Program-made: the position numbers and the translations under genes
In this document: positions 32,412 to 42,003 of the stretch, piece by piece
Position numbering within the stretch: position 1 is the stretch's first letter
Layout: every line of letters starts with the position of its first letter
Notes under the pieces: model-generated
Told to the model about the DNA's origin: nothing
Databases searched by the model: none
What the model saw: only the letters and a program-made list of their open reading frames with translations
DNA from: Paraclostridium sp051656405
GTDB lineage: Bacteria > Bacillota > Clostridia > Peptostreptococcales > Peptostreptococcaceae
DNA length: 64,000 nucleotides
Reading direction: 5' to 3'
NCBI RefSeq assembly: GCF_051656405.1
Contig: NZ_JBOGBV010000060.1
Location: forward strand, 1-64,000

Positions 32412-34919
32412 TTATTCTAAAGTTTTTATTTGTTCTATAAAATCTTCACCTTGAACATTTTTTAATGTTTTCAATGTAGTTATTATAATTATTGCACTTA
32501 TAACTAGTAATATTAAAATTACAGCTATTATAAACTTCAAGTTGATTAATTGAATAGTTTCAAAAGATTTTATTATTATATACCTTACTATCAAGGTAGG
32601 TATTATAGAAATAATAAAACCTACTACAATGTATATACAACTTTCTAGTACAACAATCTTTTTCACTTCATCTTTAGATATTCCTATACCTCTAAATAAT
32701 GCAAATTCTCTACTTCTACTATTTATGCTAGTAACTATAGTATTACAACAGTTGAATAATGATAGTAAAACTATAACTCCAACAACTAAAGTCATAATCA
32801 TAGCTTTTTGATTATCACTTTTTTCAATTCCAGCAGCTTCACTTTTATATGGAATTAAAATCCCTTTACCACTATTTTCGATTATTTGCTTTAATTCACT
32901 TTCAATATTTTTTTGATTTGAAAGCTTATTTGTCCATATATCAAACCTTTCATATGTAGAAATACCTGTAAATTTATTCATTTGATTAACGGACATAACT
33001 CCACTAATAGAAGTTCCTGCCTGTGCTGTTAATGGTAGATTTTTAATAATTCCTCCAATAATAAATTCTTTAGATTTAGTCTCTTTATAGTCACCGGTTT
33101 TTGAATCAGTTATATTGAAATTTATATTAACTTTATCTCCTTTTTTTAAATTAAGACCTTCACTAGCTATTTTATCTATATATATATATGGTTCTTTGTT
33201 TAATTTTTTTAAATTCTCTTTTCCGTCTATTAATACATCATCTAATATTTTTATATCTTCAATTCCTAAAAATTCAGTAGGATTATTATAAATTTTTTCT
33301 CCATTTTTAACTTCAGAATTTTGCTCTATATGCTTATTTGTTTTCCAATATTCAGATGTTTTGTTCATATGCTTATCATCTGTTTGTATTATAAAATGCT
33401 TATCTCTATATGCATTTACTTCTTTTATACCCTCTATATTTTGTATATATTTTAATGTAGTTTTATCATAACTTTTTTCATTTTTAGTCACTGTATTTAT
33501 ATCTATATTGTGAAGTAAATACTCACCTGGTATCCACCATCTCAATCCTCCATCATTTAAAAAGTTACTAGTTGATTTAGTATATACTGTGAACATTAAA
33601 AAGAATATTATTACCATTGATGTTATAGCTACATTCGTACGCTTTTTATTTCTTTGTATATTTTTAGATGCTATGTTTCCATAATCTTTGTAAAATTTGT
33701 TCATAAATTTACTTATTATTGATTTTTGATTTATTTTAATTTTTTCATCATTTCTTCTTATACAAATCATAGGGTCTATTTTAGAACATAGTCTAAGTGG
33801 TTTATATACAGATATTATTACAGTAAATATGCTAAGTAATGCTGATATTATATATGTACTCATATAATTTGGACTTTTTATTGAATTTGCATAATCAATG
33901 TTATATATTACTCCTATTACATAATCTCTAAATAAATTTGATATAACTTCTCCTAATAACAACCCTATTGGGATACTTATAATAGAGTATATAAATATTT
34001 CTAATATCATAATTTTTGATACATCTTTTGGTATAAATCCTACTGCTCTTAATATACCAAAATCCTTTGTTCTATTTGATACTAATATATAAAATATGTT
34101 GTATATAAGCAATATTGTAGTAAATGCTAGAACCATATTAATTATTATATATGGTATTTTTAAGCTCATACTATCTGACATTGCTATTATCAACTTATTG
34201 TTTAAATTCATATAATCTTTATTTAAGTTTTCTTCTTTCACAAGTTTTTCCACTTGCTTAGGTATATTTTTTTCTTTTTTAAAAGTTAACATAACTTGGT
34301 CGTATTTATCTTTAACTGGTATGTTTTTGATAGCACACTCTTCACTTATAGCTCCTATAGACATGCCTTGTTCTTTTAAAATAGAGTCTGATTTTAAAAT
34401 ACCTACTATCTTGAAATCTTTTTTACCTGTATATAAAGTACTTCCATTTGCTTTAGGTTTCATATAATTTAATTTTATTGTTTGTCCTATTGGATTTTTC
34501 ATTTTCTTTTGATCTATATACCATGAATCTACTGCAATTTCATTTTCCTTTGTTGGTAACTTTCCTTCTTTTAATTCATAACATTTGTTTATTTCTTGTG
34601 CTACCTTATCATCCCATAATATTTGTAATGTCTGAGCATGCCCAATATCATGAAGTCCTAAAAGCATAGATTTGCCTACTTTATCTACTCTAGAGTTATT
34701 TTCTATATCTTTTACCTGCTTGTTAGTTGGATTCCAATATGAAACATTTTTTAACCCTAGTTCTTGTTTTGCTTGATTTATCATTATATTTCTTGCATCT
34801 TCACTTATTATATTCATTACTAAAAAAAGCGCAGTTGAAATTATAATACTTACAATTATTAATAATGAATTTTTCTTATTTTTCATAATATAACTTTTAA
34901 CTACATCTATAAGTTTCAT
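32412..34919 (-). CDS. ABC transporter permease, FtsX type (835 residues)
   Basis: It has the same design as the permease at 27341: two FtsX units, each with an N-terminal helix, a large extracellular domain and three C-terminal helices. Motifs are NRTKDFGILRAVGFIPKDVSK and SRSREFALFRGIGISKDEVKK. It pairs with the ATPase 8 bases upstream. The operon is likely driven by the LytTR regulator through repeats near 35668-35697. Confidence 0.88.
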   Translation of the reverse strand: MKLIDVVKSYIMKNKKNSLLIIVSIIISTALFLVMNIISEDARNIMINQAKQELGLKNVSYWNPTNKQVKDIENNSRVDKVGKSMLLGLHDIGHAQTLQILWDDKVAQEINKCYELKEGKLPTKENEIAVDSWYIDQKKMKNPIGQTIKLNYMKPKANGSTLYTGKKDFKIVGILKSDSILKEQGMSIGAISEECAIKNIPVKDKYDQVMLTFKKEKNIPKQVEKLVKEENLNKDYMNLNNKLIIAMSDSMSLKIPYIIINMVLAFTTILLIYNIFYILVSNRTKDFGILRAVGFIPKDVSKIMILEIFIYSIISIPIGLLLGEVISNLFRDYVIGVIYNIDYANSIKSPNYMSTYIISALLSIFTVIISVYKPLRLCSKIDPMICIRRNDEKIKINQKSIISKFMNKFYKDYGNIASKNIQRNKKRTNVAITSMVIIFFLMFTVYTKSTSNFLNDGGLRWWIPGEYLLHNIDINTVTKNEKSYDKTTLKYIQNIEGIKEVNAYRDKHFIIQTDDKHMNKTSEYWKTNKHIEQNSEVKNGEKIYNNPTEFLGIEDIKILDDVLIDGKENLKKLNKEPYIYIDKIASEGLNLKKGDKVNINFNITDSKTGDYKETKSKEFIIGGIIKNLPLTAQAGTSISGVMSVNQMNKFTGISTYERFDIWTNKLSNQKNIESELKQIIENSGKGILIPYKSEAAGIEKSDNQKAMIMTLVVGVIVLLSLFNCCNTIVTSINSRSREFALFRGIGISKDEVKKIVVLESCIYIVVGFIISIIPTLIVRYIIIKSFETIQLINLKFIIAVILILLVISAIIIITTLKTLKNVQGEDFIEQIKTLE

Positions 34920-34927
34920 AATCTCAC

Positions 34928-35590
34928 CTACTCCCTAATAAATCCATCTTCTATTTTAATAATTTTATCTGCATATTTAGCAATATCCATATTATGAGTT
35001 ATCATTATTATCGTCTGATTATATTTTTTCTGAGATTCTTTTAAAAGATTTAATACTTCACTTTCTGTTTTTGTATCTAAATTTCCCGTAGGTTCATCTG
35101 CAAATATAATAGCAGGCTTATTTACAAGTGCTCTTCCTATTGCAACCCTTTGTTGTTGACCCCCTGACAATTGATTTGGTAAGTGATTTTTTCTTTCTTT
35201 TATATTAAGTAACTCCATCAATTCATTTACGTATCCATCATCTTGATTACTTGTATTTATAGTTGGTAATTTTATATTTTCTTCTACTGTTAAAACTGGT
35301 ATTAAGTTGTATGATTGAAATATTAATCCTATTTTTTCTTTACGAAGCAATGATCTTTCTTTTTCATTTAAAGAAGAAAGATTTGTATTTTCTATAATTA
35401 CATCTCCATATGTAGGGGTTTCAAGTCCTGCCATTATATGAAGAAGTGTACTTTTCCCACTTCCACTTTTTCCTACTATTACAACAAACTCCCCTTTGTT
35501 TATTTCTAAGTTTATATGGCTTAACGCCTTTACCTCTGTTTCATTCTCTCCATATACCTTACTCAAATTTTTTATTTTTAAAATTGACAT
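34928..35590 (-). CDS. ABC transporter ATP-binding protein (MacB/BceA type)
   Basis: A 220-residue ATPase. Walker A is GKSGSGKST, the signature is LSGGQQQRVAIGRA, Walker B is IIFADEPTGNLD, and the H-loop is ITHN. It is the first gene of a two-gene operon with the 835-residue permease. A GGAGG site precedes the ATG, and a TTGTTA/TATATT promoter with LytTR-type repeats lies upstream. Confidence 0.92.
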   Translation of the reverse strand: MSILKIKNLSKVYGENETEVKALSHINLEINKGEFVVIVGKSGSGKSTLLHIMAGLETPTYGDVIIENTNLSSLNEKERSLLRKEKIGLIFQSYNLIPVLTVEENIKLPTINTSNQDDGYVNELMELLNIKERKNHLPNQLSGGQQQRVAIGRALVNKPAIIFADEPTGNLDTKTESEVLNLLKESQKKYNQTIIMITHNMDIAKYADKIIKIEDGFIRE

Positions 35591-35628
35591 ATTTACCTCC
35601 TAAAATCCCCATAAGTATTTTCATAAAA

Positions 35629-35657
35629 AATATATATTTTATTTAATCTTTTAACAA
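35629..35657 (-). promoter_or_regulatory. Promoter of the LytTR-linked ABC operon
   Basis: TTGTTA (35652-35657) and TATATT (35629-35634) are 17 bases apart on the minus strand; the weak -35 fits activator dependence. Confidence 0.55.
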
Positions 35658-35667
35658 TATAAAAGAC

Positions 35668-35697
35668 ACAACTGGGTATTTTTTAGATATAACTGGG
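35668..35697 (-). promoter_or_regulatory. LytTR-type direct repeats (AgrA-like sites)
   Basis: On the minus strand CCCAGTTAT (35689-35697) and CCCAGTTGT (35668-35676) are separated by 12 bases, a 21-base period. This is the AgrA/LytTR layout (two 9-bp boxes with a CAGTT core). The nearer box ends 10 bases before the -35 of the ABC operon promoter. Confidence 0.65.
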
Positions 35698-35734
35698 CAA
35701 AAAAAGAACATCTAATTGTTTAGATGTTCTTTTT
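35698..35734 (-). terminator. Terminator of the LytTR-kinase operon
   Basis: AAAAGAACATCTAA pairs with TTAGATGTTCTTTTTTT on the minus strand, directly upstream of the LytTR repeats. Confidence 0.85.
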
Positions 35735-35748
35735 CCTTACTTTTATCA

Positions 35749-37179
35749 CTATGCATTTTTTATGTATAAATTATTTTCATTAGGTTTTAAGGGTATACAA
35801 ATATTTATTAAAAATCTAGTATTTAAATCATTCACTTCTAAATTTCCATTATATTTTTCTATAGAATTTTTCATACTACTTATACCTATTCCATGTAAAA
35901 ACTTATCTTTTTTATTAGTTAAAATCTTACCACTTTTTAATTTAATTATATTATTTTTTGGATTTTCACATTTTATAATATATAGGCTTTTAACTATAGT
36001 TCCTTTTATGTTAATTTTCTTTGAAATACTATTATCTTCTATATTTTCACAAGCTTCTATGGCATTATCTATCATATTTGAAAATATACTACATACATCT
36101 GCTGAGTCTATAAAATTACATTCTTTAAAATTTATATTAGCTATCAAATCTATTCCTTTGCTTTCACAAATACGTTTTTTATCATTTAATATAATATCTA
36201 AAATCATATTATTTGTATTAAATATAGAGTTACACTCTTTAAGTTGGTTATTTATACTTTCTACATATTCATTTTTACCATACATATTTTCTATACATAT
36301 CATATGATTTTTCATATCATGATATAATTTTTTAACTTTCATTTGAGATTCTTGCATATTCAAATAATACTGATGCTGTAATTGTATATTTTCTTTTATA
36401 CACTTATTTTCTGCCCTTAATTTACTATCTTTTATAACTCTTATTATTAACCACATGAAAAATATGTTTAAAATAAGTATGCTACTTGAAATTAATACAA
36501 TTACAAAATCTAAAGCAAAATTTGTTATTGATTGTGTTGTTTTATATATAGTTGCAAATATTAATATAGCACTTAATAAATTTAATATTATTGAAAAAAA
36601 TATATATTTATATTGCGTGTTATTTAGACTAAATTTTAGCTTTAAGGCTTTAGTTATTGATACAATATATATTAACAATAAATTTGTTAGTATATTTACT
36701 TCTAAAAAAACTAGTTTTGCATATCTGAATGTATAATACCAATAATCACTTAAATTTAGATAGTCCATACCTTCTAATCGATTGCATATTAATATTAAAA
36801 AAGCATATGTTCCCTCATTAAGCAAACCTAAAAATAAAATATAACCTATACTTGCAATTAAACTTTTAATAGATTTCATTTCATAGTTGATTTTTACAAA
36901 TATAATAATTAAAGTTACAGATATTAATACTTTGGTAGATTTAATTATTGGTGTCCATAATTCGGCTTCTTTAATTGTCCAATTAGCTTCTGCTATTATA
37001 CTAACTGCAATAATTTTACATATAGAAAATAATAAAATAAAAATAATTAAATTAGTAACTATCTTTTTTCTATTATTTTTTAACTCTACAAATTCATTTA
37101 ATAATACATTTAAAGTTATCAATTCTATAGAAGAAGATATTAATATAATTAATAAGTAAACACAATTTTCCTTTAACAT
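35749..37179 (-). CDS. AgrC-like sensor histidine kinase (GHKL family)
   Basis: A 476-residue protein. Six or seven membrane helices occupy ~5-255. A coiled segment then leads to the H-box KLYHDMKNHMICIE, the form seen in AgrC/ComD-type kinases. The C-terminal ATPase has NMIDNAIEACENIE (N-box) and GIGISSMKNSIEKYNGNLEV (G-box). Such kinases usually sense small peptides. No agrB or agrD gene is nearby. It overlaps the regulator gene by 7 bases. Confidence 0.9.
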   Translation of the reverse strand: MLKENCVYLLIILISSSIELITLNVLLNEFVELKNNRKKIVTNLIIFILLFSICKIIAVSIIAEANWTIKEAELWTPIIKSTKVLISVTLIIIFVKINYEMKSIKSLIASIGYILFLGLLNEGTYAFLILICNRLEGMDYLNLSDYWYYTFRYAKLVFLEVNILTNLLLIYIVSITKALKLKFSLNNTQYKYIFFSIILNLLSAILIFATIYKTTQSITNFALDFVIVLISSSILILNIFFMWLIIRVIKDSKLRAENKCIKENIQLQHQYYLNMQESQMKVKKLYHDMKNHMICIENMYGKNEYVESINNQLKECNSIFNTNNMILDIILNDKKRICESKGIDLIANINFKECNFIDSADVCSIFSNMIDNAIEACENIEDNSISKKINIKGTIVKSLYIIKCENPKNNIIKLKSGKILTNKKDKFLHGIGISSMKNSIEKYNGNLEVNDLNTRFLINICIPLKPNENNLYIKNA

Positions 37180-37883
37180 ATTATTGACCCCAACATGTTT
37201 GTTAATTTAGTTTTTAAATTGCTCATTCTGTGTTTGCTAACAGGTATCTCTTCATTTTTTATCATAACATTATCTTTTCCTATAAAATCAACATGCTCCA
37301 TATTTATTAAATAACTCTTATGACATCTAAAAAAATTATGTACTAATAACTCTTTTTCTAAATTTTTAATCCTATTCTTAATATTGTAATCTCTATCTAA
37401 GGTGTGAATTGTTATATCTTTTTTTATAATTTCTATATATGTAATATTTTTAATAGATACTTTATGCTTGCTTCCATTTTCCTCTACAATCATAAAGTTA
37501 TCTCTTTTGTTTATAATATCTGATATGCAGCTTAAAATATTTTCTTTTAAATCTTCATGTTCTATTGGCTTTAATAAGTATCTGTATGCTCTTACCTTAT
37601 ACCCCTCTTGTACATACTCAATTAGTGAAGTTATAAAAATTATTTCTGAAACACTATTTTTTTCTCTAATTTTTTTTGCAACATCCATACCTGTTATTTC
37701 ATCCATTTGTATATCTAGAAAAAATATATCTATATCTTCAATTTCAGAGCTTAAAAGTTCTTCTCCTGATTTAAATTCAAATATCTCAACCTTATTCGAA
37801 ATTTCATCGAATATATTAAATATCGAATTATATAAATTACTTCTTTGTGACTCATCATCTTCACAAATAACTATTCTATACAA
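37173..37883 (-). CDS. LytTR-family response regulator (AgrA-like)
   Basis: A 236-residue protein. The receiver has Asp9/Asp10 and phosphoacceptor Asp57 (IFFLDIQMDEITGMD). The LytTR DNA-binding domain (~135-235) includes ITYIEIIKKDITIHT and FFRCHKSYLINMEHV. Members bind pairs of 9-bp repeats 12-13 bases apart, and such repeats are found upstream of the ABC operon. It is the first gene of the operon with the AgrC-like kinase. Confidence 0.92.
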   Translation of the reverse strand: MYRIVICEDDESQRSNLYNSIFNIFDEISNKVEIFEFKSGEELLSSEIEDIDIFFLDIQMDEITGMDVAKKIREKNSVSEIIFITSLIEYVQEGYKVRAYRYLLKPIEHEDLKENILSCISDIINKRDNFMIVEENGSKHKVSIKNITYIEIIKKDITIHTLDRDYNIKNRIKNLEKELLVHNFFRCHKSYLINMEHVDFIGKDNVMIKNEEIPVSKHRMSNLKTKLTNMLGSIIC

Positions 37884-37967
37884 TAAAATCTCCCCTATCT
37901 TATATATCTTTTCAATTAACCCATATATATATTACCATATTTTTACACAACCTATATTCAATATAAT

Positions 37968-38174
37968 TTAAAGCACAAAAATTCGCTTCGCTCATGTCGC
38001 TCAAATTTCATGTCGTCAACGTCCACTCGATAAACTCGTGTCCCGTTACTCAAACGACTTCGTCCGTTGCTCAAAAATCTTTTTTCACGCTCAAAACATG
38101 CAATATTGATATAACTAAGTCTCAAAGGTCATCCATAAATTTTTCGTAAACGTAATTCATTTAAGCGCAAAAAA
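37968..38174. repeat. Intergenic repeat element B
   Basis: A ~207-bp element filling most of the 340-base gap between the LytTR regulator and the MATE gene. The left end TTTAAAGCACAAAAATTCGCTTCGCT and right end TTTAAGCGCAAAAAA are imperfect direct repeats. The interior shares several blocks in the same order with element A at 9480-9659 (TTCGTCCGTTGCTCAAAA, CTTTTTT, TCAAAACAT, GATATAACTAA). It abuts the terminator of the MATE gene, as A abuts that of the SPFH gene. Confidence 0.75.
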
Positions 38175-38210
38175 ACAAATGAGGCAATATAAAATTACGT
38201 CATTTGTTTC
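38168..38210 (-). terminator. Terminator of the 38225 MATE gene
   Basis: On the minus strand AACAAATGA pairs with TCATTTGTT (inner GTAAT/ATTGC), followed by TTTTT that runs into the end of repeat B. Confidence 0.7.
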
Positions 38211-38224
38211 TTATTATTTTAAAT

Positions 38225-39610
38225 TTAATTAGATAAACATGTACTTTTACTTGTTTTCCCTGATACCATATTTTTCAAATCTTTATTTGTCTTGTGAGCG
38301 TAAAATGCAGTTAATATTACTGTAAACAAATCTGCTACTGCTTGAGTAAGTAATACCCCATCAACACCAATTAATTTTGGTAATATTATAATTAATGGTA
38401 AGAAAAATATACCTTGTCTAGCTGTCCCTACTATTAAAGCTTCTTTTGGCATACCTAATGATTGATATAACACTGCATATAATTGTGTAAACCCTAATAG
38501 AGGATATAGTAAAAGAGTATATCTTAATGTTTTAGCCCCTACCTCGATAACTGCTGGGTCATTACTAAATAAATTAATAGCAGTTGGTGCAAATATCATT
38601 AAGACTATAGTTGCTAATGTGGAAAATATAGTTGTTCTCTTAATAGATATCTTTATTGCTTCCCTTAATTTTTCATAATTTCCTGCCCCATAATTATAAC
38701 TTGCAATTGGTTGAAATCCTTGATTGTATCCTATAACAACAAACATAACTAATGAAGATAGTTTTAAAGCTATACCAAACGATGCAATTAACTCATTTCC
38801 ATATGGTTTTGATGCTATGTTTAAAAGTCCCATAGATATACTTATTAAAGCTTGAATTAAAAAAGTTGCAGTTCCAACAGAAATAATTTCTCCATATATG
38901 CTCTTTGATAATTTAAAGTTTTTTATACTTAATTTTAGATAACTTTTATTTGTTATATAATATGATAATAACAAAACTACTGATGCAAGTTGCCCTATTA
39001 CTGTGGCCAAAGACGCTCCCACTACTCCCATATTAAATGTAAACATTAGTATTGGATCTAAAATTATATTTATTATAGCACCTAATGCCACCGCTACTGC
39101 ACTAAGTTTTGTATTTCCCTCTGACCTTATAATGTTTGCAAGTGTTGGCATCATTATTGGTAAACTAGCCCCTATTGCAATAGGTTTTGCATAATCCATT
39201 GCATATGGCATTACACTGTCGCTTGCTCCTAATAATCTTAAAATTGGCTCTAGAAATATCAATATTAAAATAGTAAATATAATTCCTACTATTACTGATG
39301 ATATTATAGCAGTTGATGCTACATCATCTGCACCGTCTTTATTCTTAGCCCCTAAAAGTCTTGCTATATAAGATGATGCTCCTACTCCTATTAATTGACC
39401 AACTGCATTAATTAGTATAAATAAAGGAAATATTACTGATACCGCAGCCATTGCTAGTGTATCATTTAACATACCTATAAATGCTGTATCTACTATATTA
39501 TATATTGCACTTATTAAGCTGGCTATAATTCCTGGTATCGCAAATTTCCATATTACTCTACCTATATTATCATCTTCCATTATCTTCGATTTATCTATAA
39601 CTGTATCCAT
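38225..39610 (-). CDS. MATE-family efflux transporter
   Basis: A 461-residue protein with twelve helices. Conserved segments are IIASLISAIYNIVDTAFIGMLNDTLAMAAVSVIFPLFI in TM1-2 and ALKLSSLVMFVVIGYNQGFQPIASYNYGAG in TM7-8. It is only distantly similar to the MATE at 23746. A LysR regulator gene lies upstream on the same strand and may control it. Substrate unknown. Confidence 0.9.
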   Translation of the reverse strand: MDTVIDKSKIMEDDNIGRVIWKFAIPGIIASLISAIYNIVDTAFIGMLNDTLAMAAVSVIFPLFILINAVGQLIGVGASSYIARLLGAKNKDGADDVASTAIISSVIVGIIFTILILIFLEPILRLLGASDSVMPYAMDYAKPIAIGASLPIMMPTLANIIRSEGNTKLSAVAVALGAIINIILDPILMFTFNMGVVGASLATVIGQLASVVLLLSYYITNKSYLKLSIKNFKLSKSIYGEIISVGTATFLIQALISISMGLLNIASKPYGNELIASFGIALKLSSLVMFVVIGYNQGFQPIASYNYGAGNYEKLREAIKISIKRTTIFSTLATIVLMIFAPTAINLFSNDPAVIEVGAKTLRYTLLLYPLLGFTQLYAVLYQSLGMPKEALIVGTARQGIFFLPLIIILPKLIGVDGVLLTQAVADLFTVILTAFYAHKTNKDLKNMVSGKTSKSTCLSN

Positions 39611-39718
39611 TTTATAAATCTCCTCCTTTGATAAAGCTATATTAATATACTATCAAATCTAGAGATTTATCGTTAATATATATATACTATTACTCGTTAT
39701 AACTAAAACTTATAACAG

Positions 39719-40633
39719 TTACATATTTCTCATATTTTCTAAAAGGATTTCTAAAAATAACCTTGCTTCATCTGAGAGTTCTTCTTTTCTTCTCTTAATC
39801 CATCCAACTGTAAAATAAACACTATCATCTTCAAGTGGTATAGCCCTTATACCACTAACCTTTTCTATTTTATTAAATCCTGATGCTATTACATAAGCAT
39901 TAGTTTCTAAAACAAACTGTGTTATAGTCTCTTTGTCATTTAGATATATTGCCCTATCCTTATGAGAAAAACCTAATAAATCTAGCTCTACACTATATGT
40001 AAGTGCATTTATAGGCTCTTCTACTAAATGTACGCATATGTATTCATTTAACTCCTCTGGCTTTATAACAGCATTATTATATAAAGGATTATTCTTACCT
40101 ATGTAAATATATATTTTATCTTTACATATTGGATTAAATTCCAAGTCTCTATTTTCTAAAACACCGTTAAATACCCTCTCTTGCATATTAGAAAGTGCTA
40201 TTATACCTATTTCAGACTTCATCGTAGATACATCTTCTATTATCTTCTCTTTGTGAGTCTCTTTTAGTGAAATTTTAATTTTTTTATTATTAACTTTTTT
40301 GTAAACCTCGCTCAATATAATTCCTAAAGTATATAATTTCATACTCGAAACTTCTAACTTGAACCCATTTTCTTGAGATAAGTCAGAGTATATTTTTTCT
40401 AAATTATCAATTTGATTTATTATATAAGTTGCATAAGTCAAAAAATCTTTGCCTTCTTTTGTTAGTTTTACACCTCTATTAGTTCTATCAAATATTTTTA
40501 TTTTAAATTCTTTCTCTAAATTTACTATTGCTTTACTTAAATTAGGTTGGGATATGAATAAGTTACTTGCAGCTTGATTCATAGATCCCGTTCTAGCTAC
40601 TTCTATAAAATATCTTAGTTGGTTTATTTGCAA
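39719..40633 (-). CDS. LysR-family transcriptional regulator
   Basis: A 304-residue protein. The N-terminal winged helix is MQINQLRYFIEVARTGSMNQAASNLFISQPNLSKAIVNLEKE; the effector domain covers ~90-300. It lies 108 bases upstream of the MATE gene in the same direction, so the pump is a likely target, though LysR targets are more often divergent. Effector unknown. Confidence 0.92.
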   Translation of the reverse strand: MQINQLRYFIEVARTGSMNQAASNLFISQPNLSKAIVNLEKEFKIKIFDRTNRGVKLTKEGKDFLTYATYIINQIDNLEKIYSDLSQENGFKLEVSSMKLYTLGIILSEVYKKVNNKKIKISLKETHKEKIIEDVSTMKSEIGIIALSNMQERVFNGVLENRDLEFNPICKDKIYIYIGKNNPLYNNAVIKPEELNEYICVHLVEEPINALTYSVELDLLGFSHKDRAIYLNDKETITQFVLETNAYVIASGFNKIEKVSGIRAIPLEDDSVYFTVGWIKRRKEELSDEARLFLEILLENMRNM

Positions 40634-40676
40634 TATACTACCTCCATAAATATTATTTACTATATACTATTTTAAA

Positions 40677-40704
40677 CAAAAAAAGAGCTTTTAAAAAGCT
40701 CTTA
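40677..40704 (-). terminator. Terminator of the zinc-ribbon gene
   Basis: AGAGCTTTT/AAAAGCTCT stem with a TTTTTTT run on the minus strand, overlapping the stop codon. Confidence 0.75.
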
Positions 40705-40950
40705 TTCCTCATCGGGAAAATTATTACTAAATCTCATTTTTGCTATTTTTAACATTTCATTTAAATTATACCCTTTTAACTTACATCCACACTTTGGACA
40801 ATATTCTAATTTTTTAGAAACTAAAGCCCTACAACTAGCCTCAGGGCATCTTACTTTTTCAGTTACTTTACCTACATCAAGACCACATCTTGGGCAAACT
40901 GTACCTGGTCTATTTGATACTTCCTTACCACATCTTGGACACTTAATCAT
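40702..40950 (-). CDS. Small zinc-ribbon protein
   Basis: An 82-residue protein with eight cysteines in four pairs: CPRCGKE, CPRCGLD, a C-x4-C pair (CPEASC) and CPKCGCK. This makes two treble-clef or ribbon zinc sites. The C-terminal ~25 residues form a basic helix. No catalytic domain is present. The gene is alone, with its own terminator; function unknown. Confidence 0.8.
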   Translation of the reverse strand: MIKCPRCGKEVSNRPGTVCPRCGLDVGKVTEKVRCPEASCRALVSKKLEYCPKCGCKLKGYNLNEMLKIAKMRFSNNFPDEE

Positions 40951-41028
40951 TATTATCCCTCCTATAAAAATAAAAAGTTAATAATATATAGTATGGTAAT
41001 AAGCTCGTTTATGTTATAGATTCAAATA

Positions 41029-41067
41029 AAAAACTCTTCCTAAATTTTTTAGAAAGAGTTTTTTTTA
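41029..41067 (-). terminator. Terminator of pstS
   Basis: AAACTCTTTCTAAA pairs with TTTAGGAAGAGTTT, followed by a T run on the minus strand. Confidence 0.8.
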
Positions 41068-41069
41068 TA

Positions 41070-41891
41070 TTATTTAAGTGTTATTAAACCTTCTTCTTCT
41101 ACTACTTTTTGTCCATCTTCACTAGTTATATAGTCCATAAACTTCTTACCGTTCTCACTTAATTTATCTTCTTTATATACTAATAAGAATGGTCTTGATA
41201 ATTTATATTTTCCACTCTTAGCATTTTCAGCTGTAGCATCTATTCCATCTAATTGAAGTGTGTGTATGCTATCATCTAAGTAACTGAATGATGTGTATCC
41301 TATAGCATTTTCATTTCCAGCTACTGTTGATTTTATATTTCCATTTCCATCACTTATTTGTGCTTCTTTTGTTAAATGAGTAGATTCAAATCCAACTATT
41401 TCTTGGAATGCATCTCTAGTTCCTGATCCATCCTCTCTTGAAACAACAACTATAGGAGAATCTTTTCCTCCAACTTCTTTCCAGTTAGTTATTTTTCCAG
41501 TGTATATTCCTTTTAATTGATCCATTGTAAGAGACTTAACTTCATTATTTTTATGAGTTATTATACCTATTCCATCAACTGCTATTTTATCTTCTTTAAG
41601 TCCTGCTTGCTTTTCTTCACCTTTTAAATCTCTAGATGACATACCTATTTCCGCTACCCCATTTATTGCATCTTTTATTCCCGCTGATGATCCTAATTGA
41701 TTTATTTCTATAGATACATTAGAGTCTACTGATTTATAAGCTTCTGCTTCCTTTTCCATAAGTGGTCCTACTGAAGTTGATCCTGATACAGATACTTTAG
41801 AACCTCCAGAACCTTTTGATCCACATCCTACAGCTAATGTCCCTACCATTATAGTACTCATTAGTAAAACTCCAATTTTCTTTTTAAACAT
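41070..41891 (-). CDS. pstS: Phosphate-binding lipoprotein PstS
   Basis: A 273-residue solute-binding protein of the phosphate ABC importer. The lipobox LAVGC puts the lipid-modified Cys at 23. Phosphate-site segments are SGSTSVGPLMEKEAEAY, EIGMSSRDLK, VVSREDGSGTRDAFQE and GYTSFSYLDD. ATG at 41891 is used because GGAGG lies 8 bases upstream. The downstream neighbour is the zinc-ribbon gene, not pstCAB, so the permease is elsewhere. Pho-box-like repeats precede it. Confidence 0.93.
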   Translation of the reverse strand: MFKKKIGVLLMSTIMVGTLAVGCGSKGSGGSKVSVSGSTSVGPLMEKEAEAYKSVDSNVSIEINQLGSSAGIKDAINGVAEIGMSSRDLKGEEKQAGLKEDKIAVDGIGIITHKNNEVKSLTMDQLKGIYTGKITNWKEVGGKDSPIVVVSREDGSGTRDAFQEIVGFESTHLTKEAQISDGNGNIKSTVAGNENAIGYTSFSYLDDSIHTLQLDGIDATAENAKSGKYKLSRPFLLVYKEDKLSENGKKFMDYITSEDGQKVVEEEGLITLK

Positions 41892-42003
41892 AGGTAACCT
41901 CCACAAAGTTATAATTTTTATAATTACTTTATTATTTTTCCGACTTTATTGTCGTTTATTCCTTTATTTGAATTTTCTTTACATTTTTATAATAAAGTAA
42001 CTA

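Noticed and set aside
35762..36307. Plus-strand open frames inside the AgrC-like kinase gene
   Set aside because: They are hydrophobic shadows of A/T-rich minus-strand coding sequence without ribosome-binding sites.
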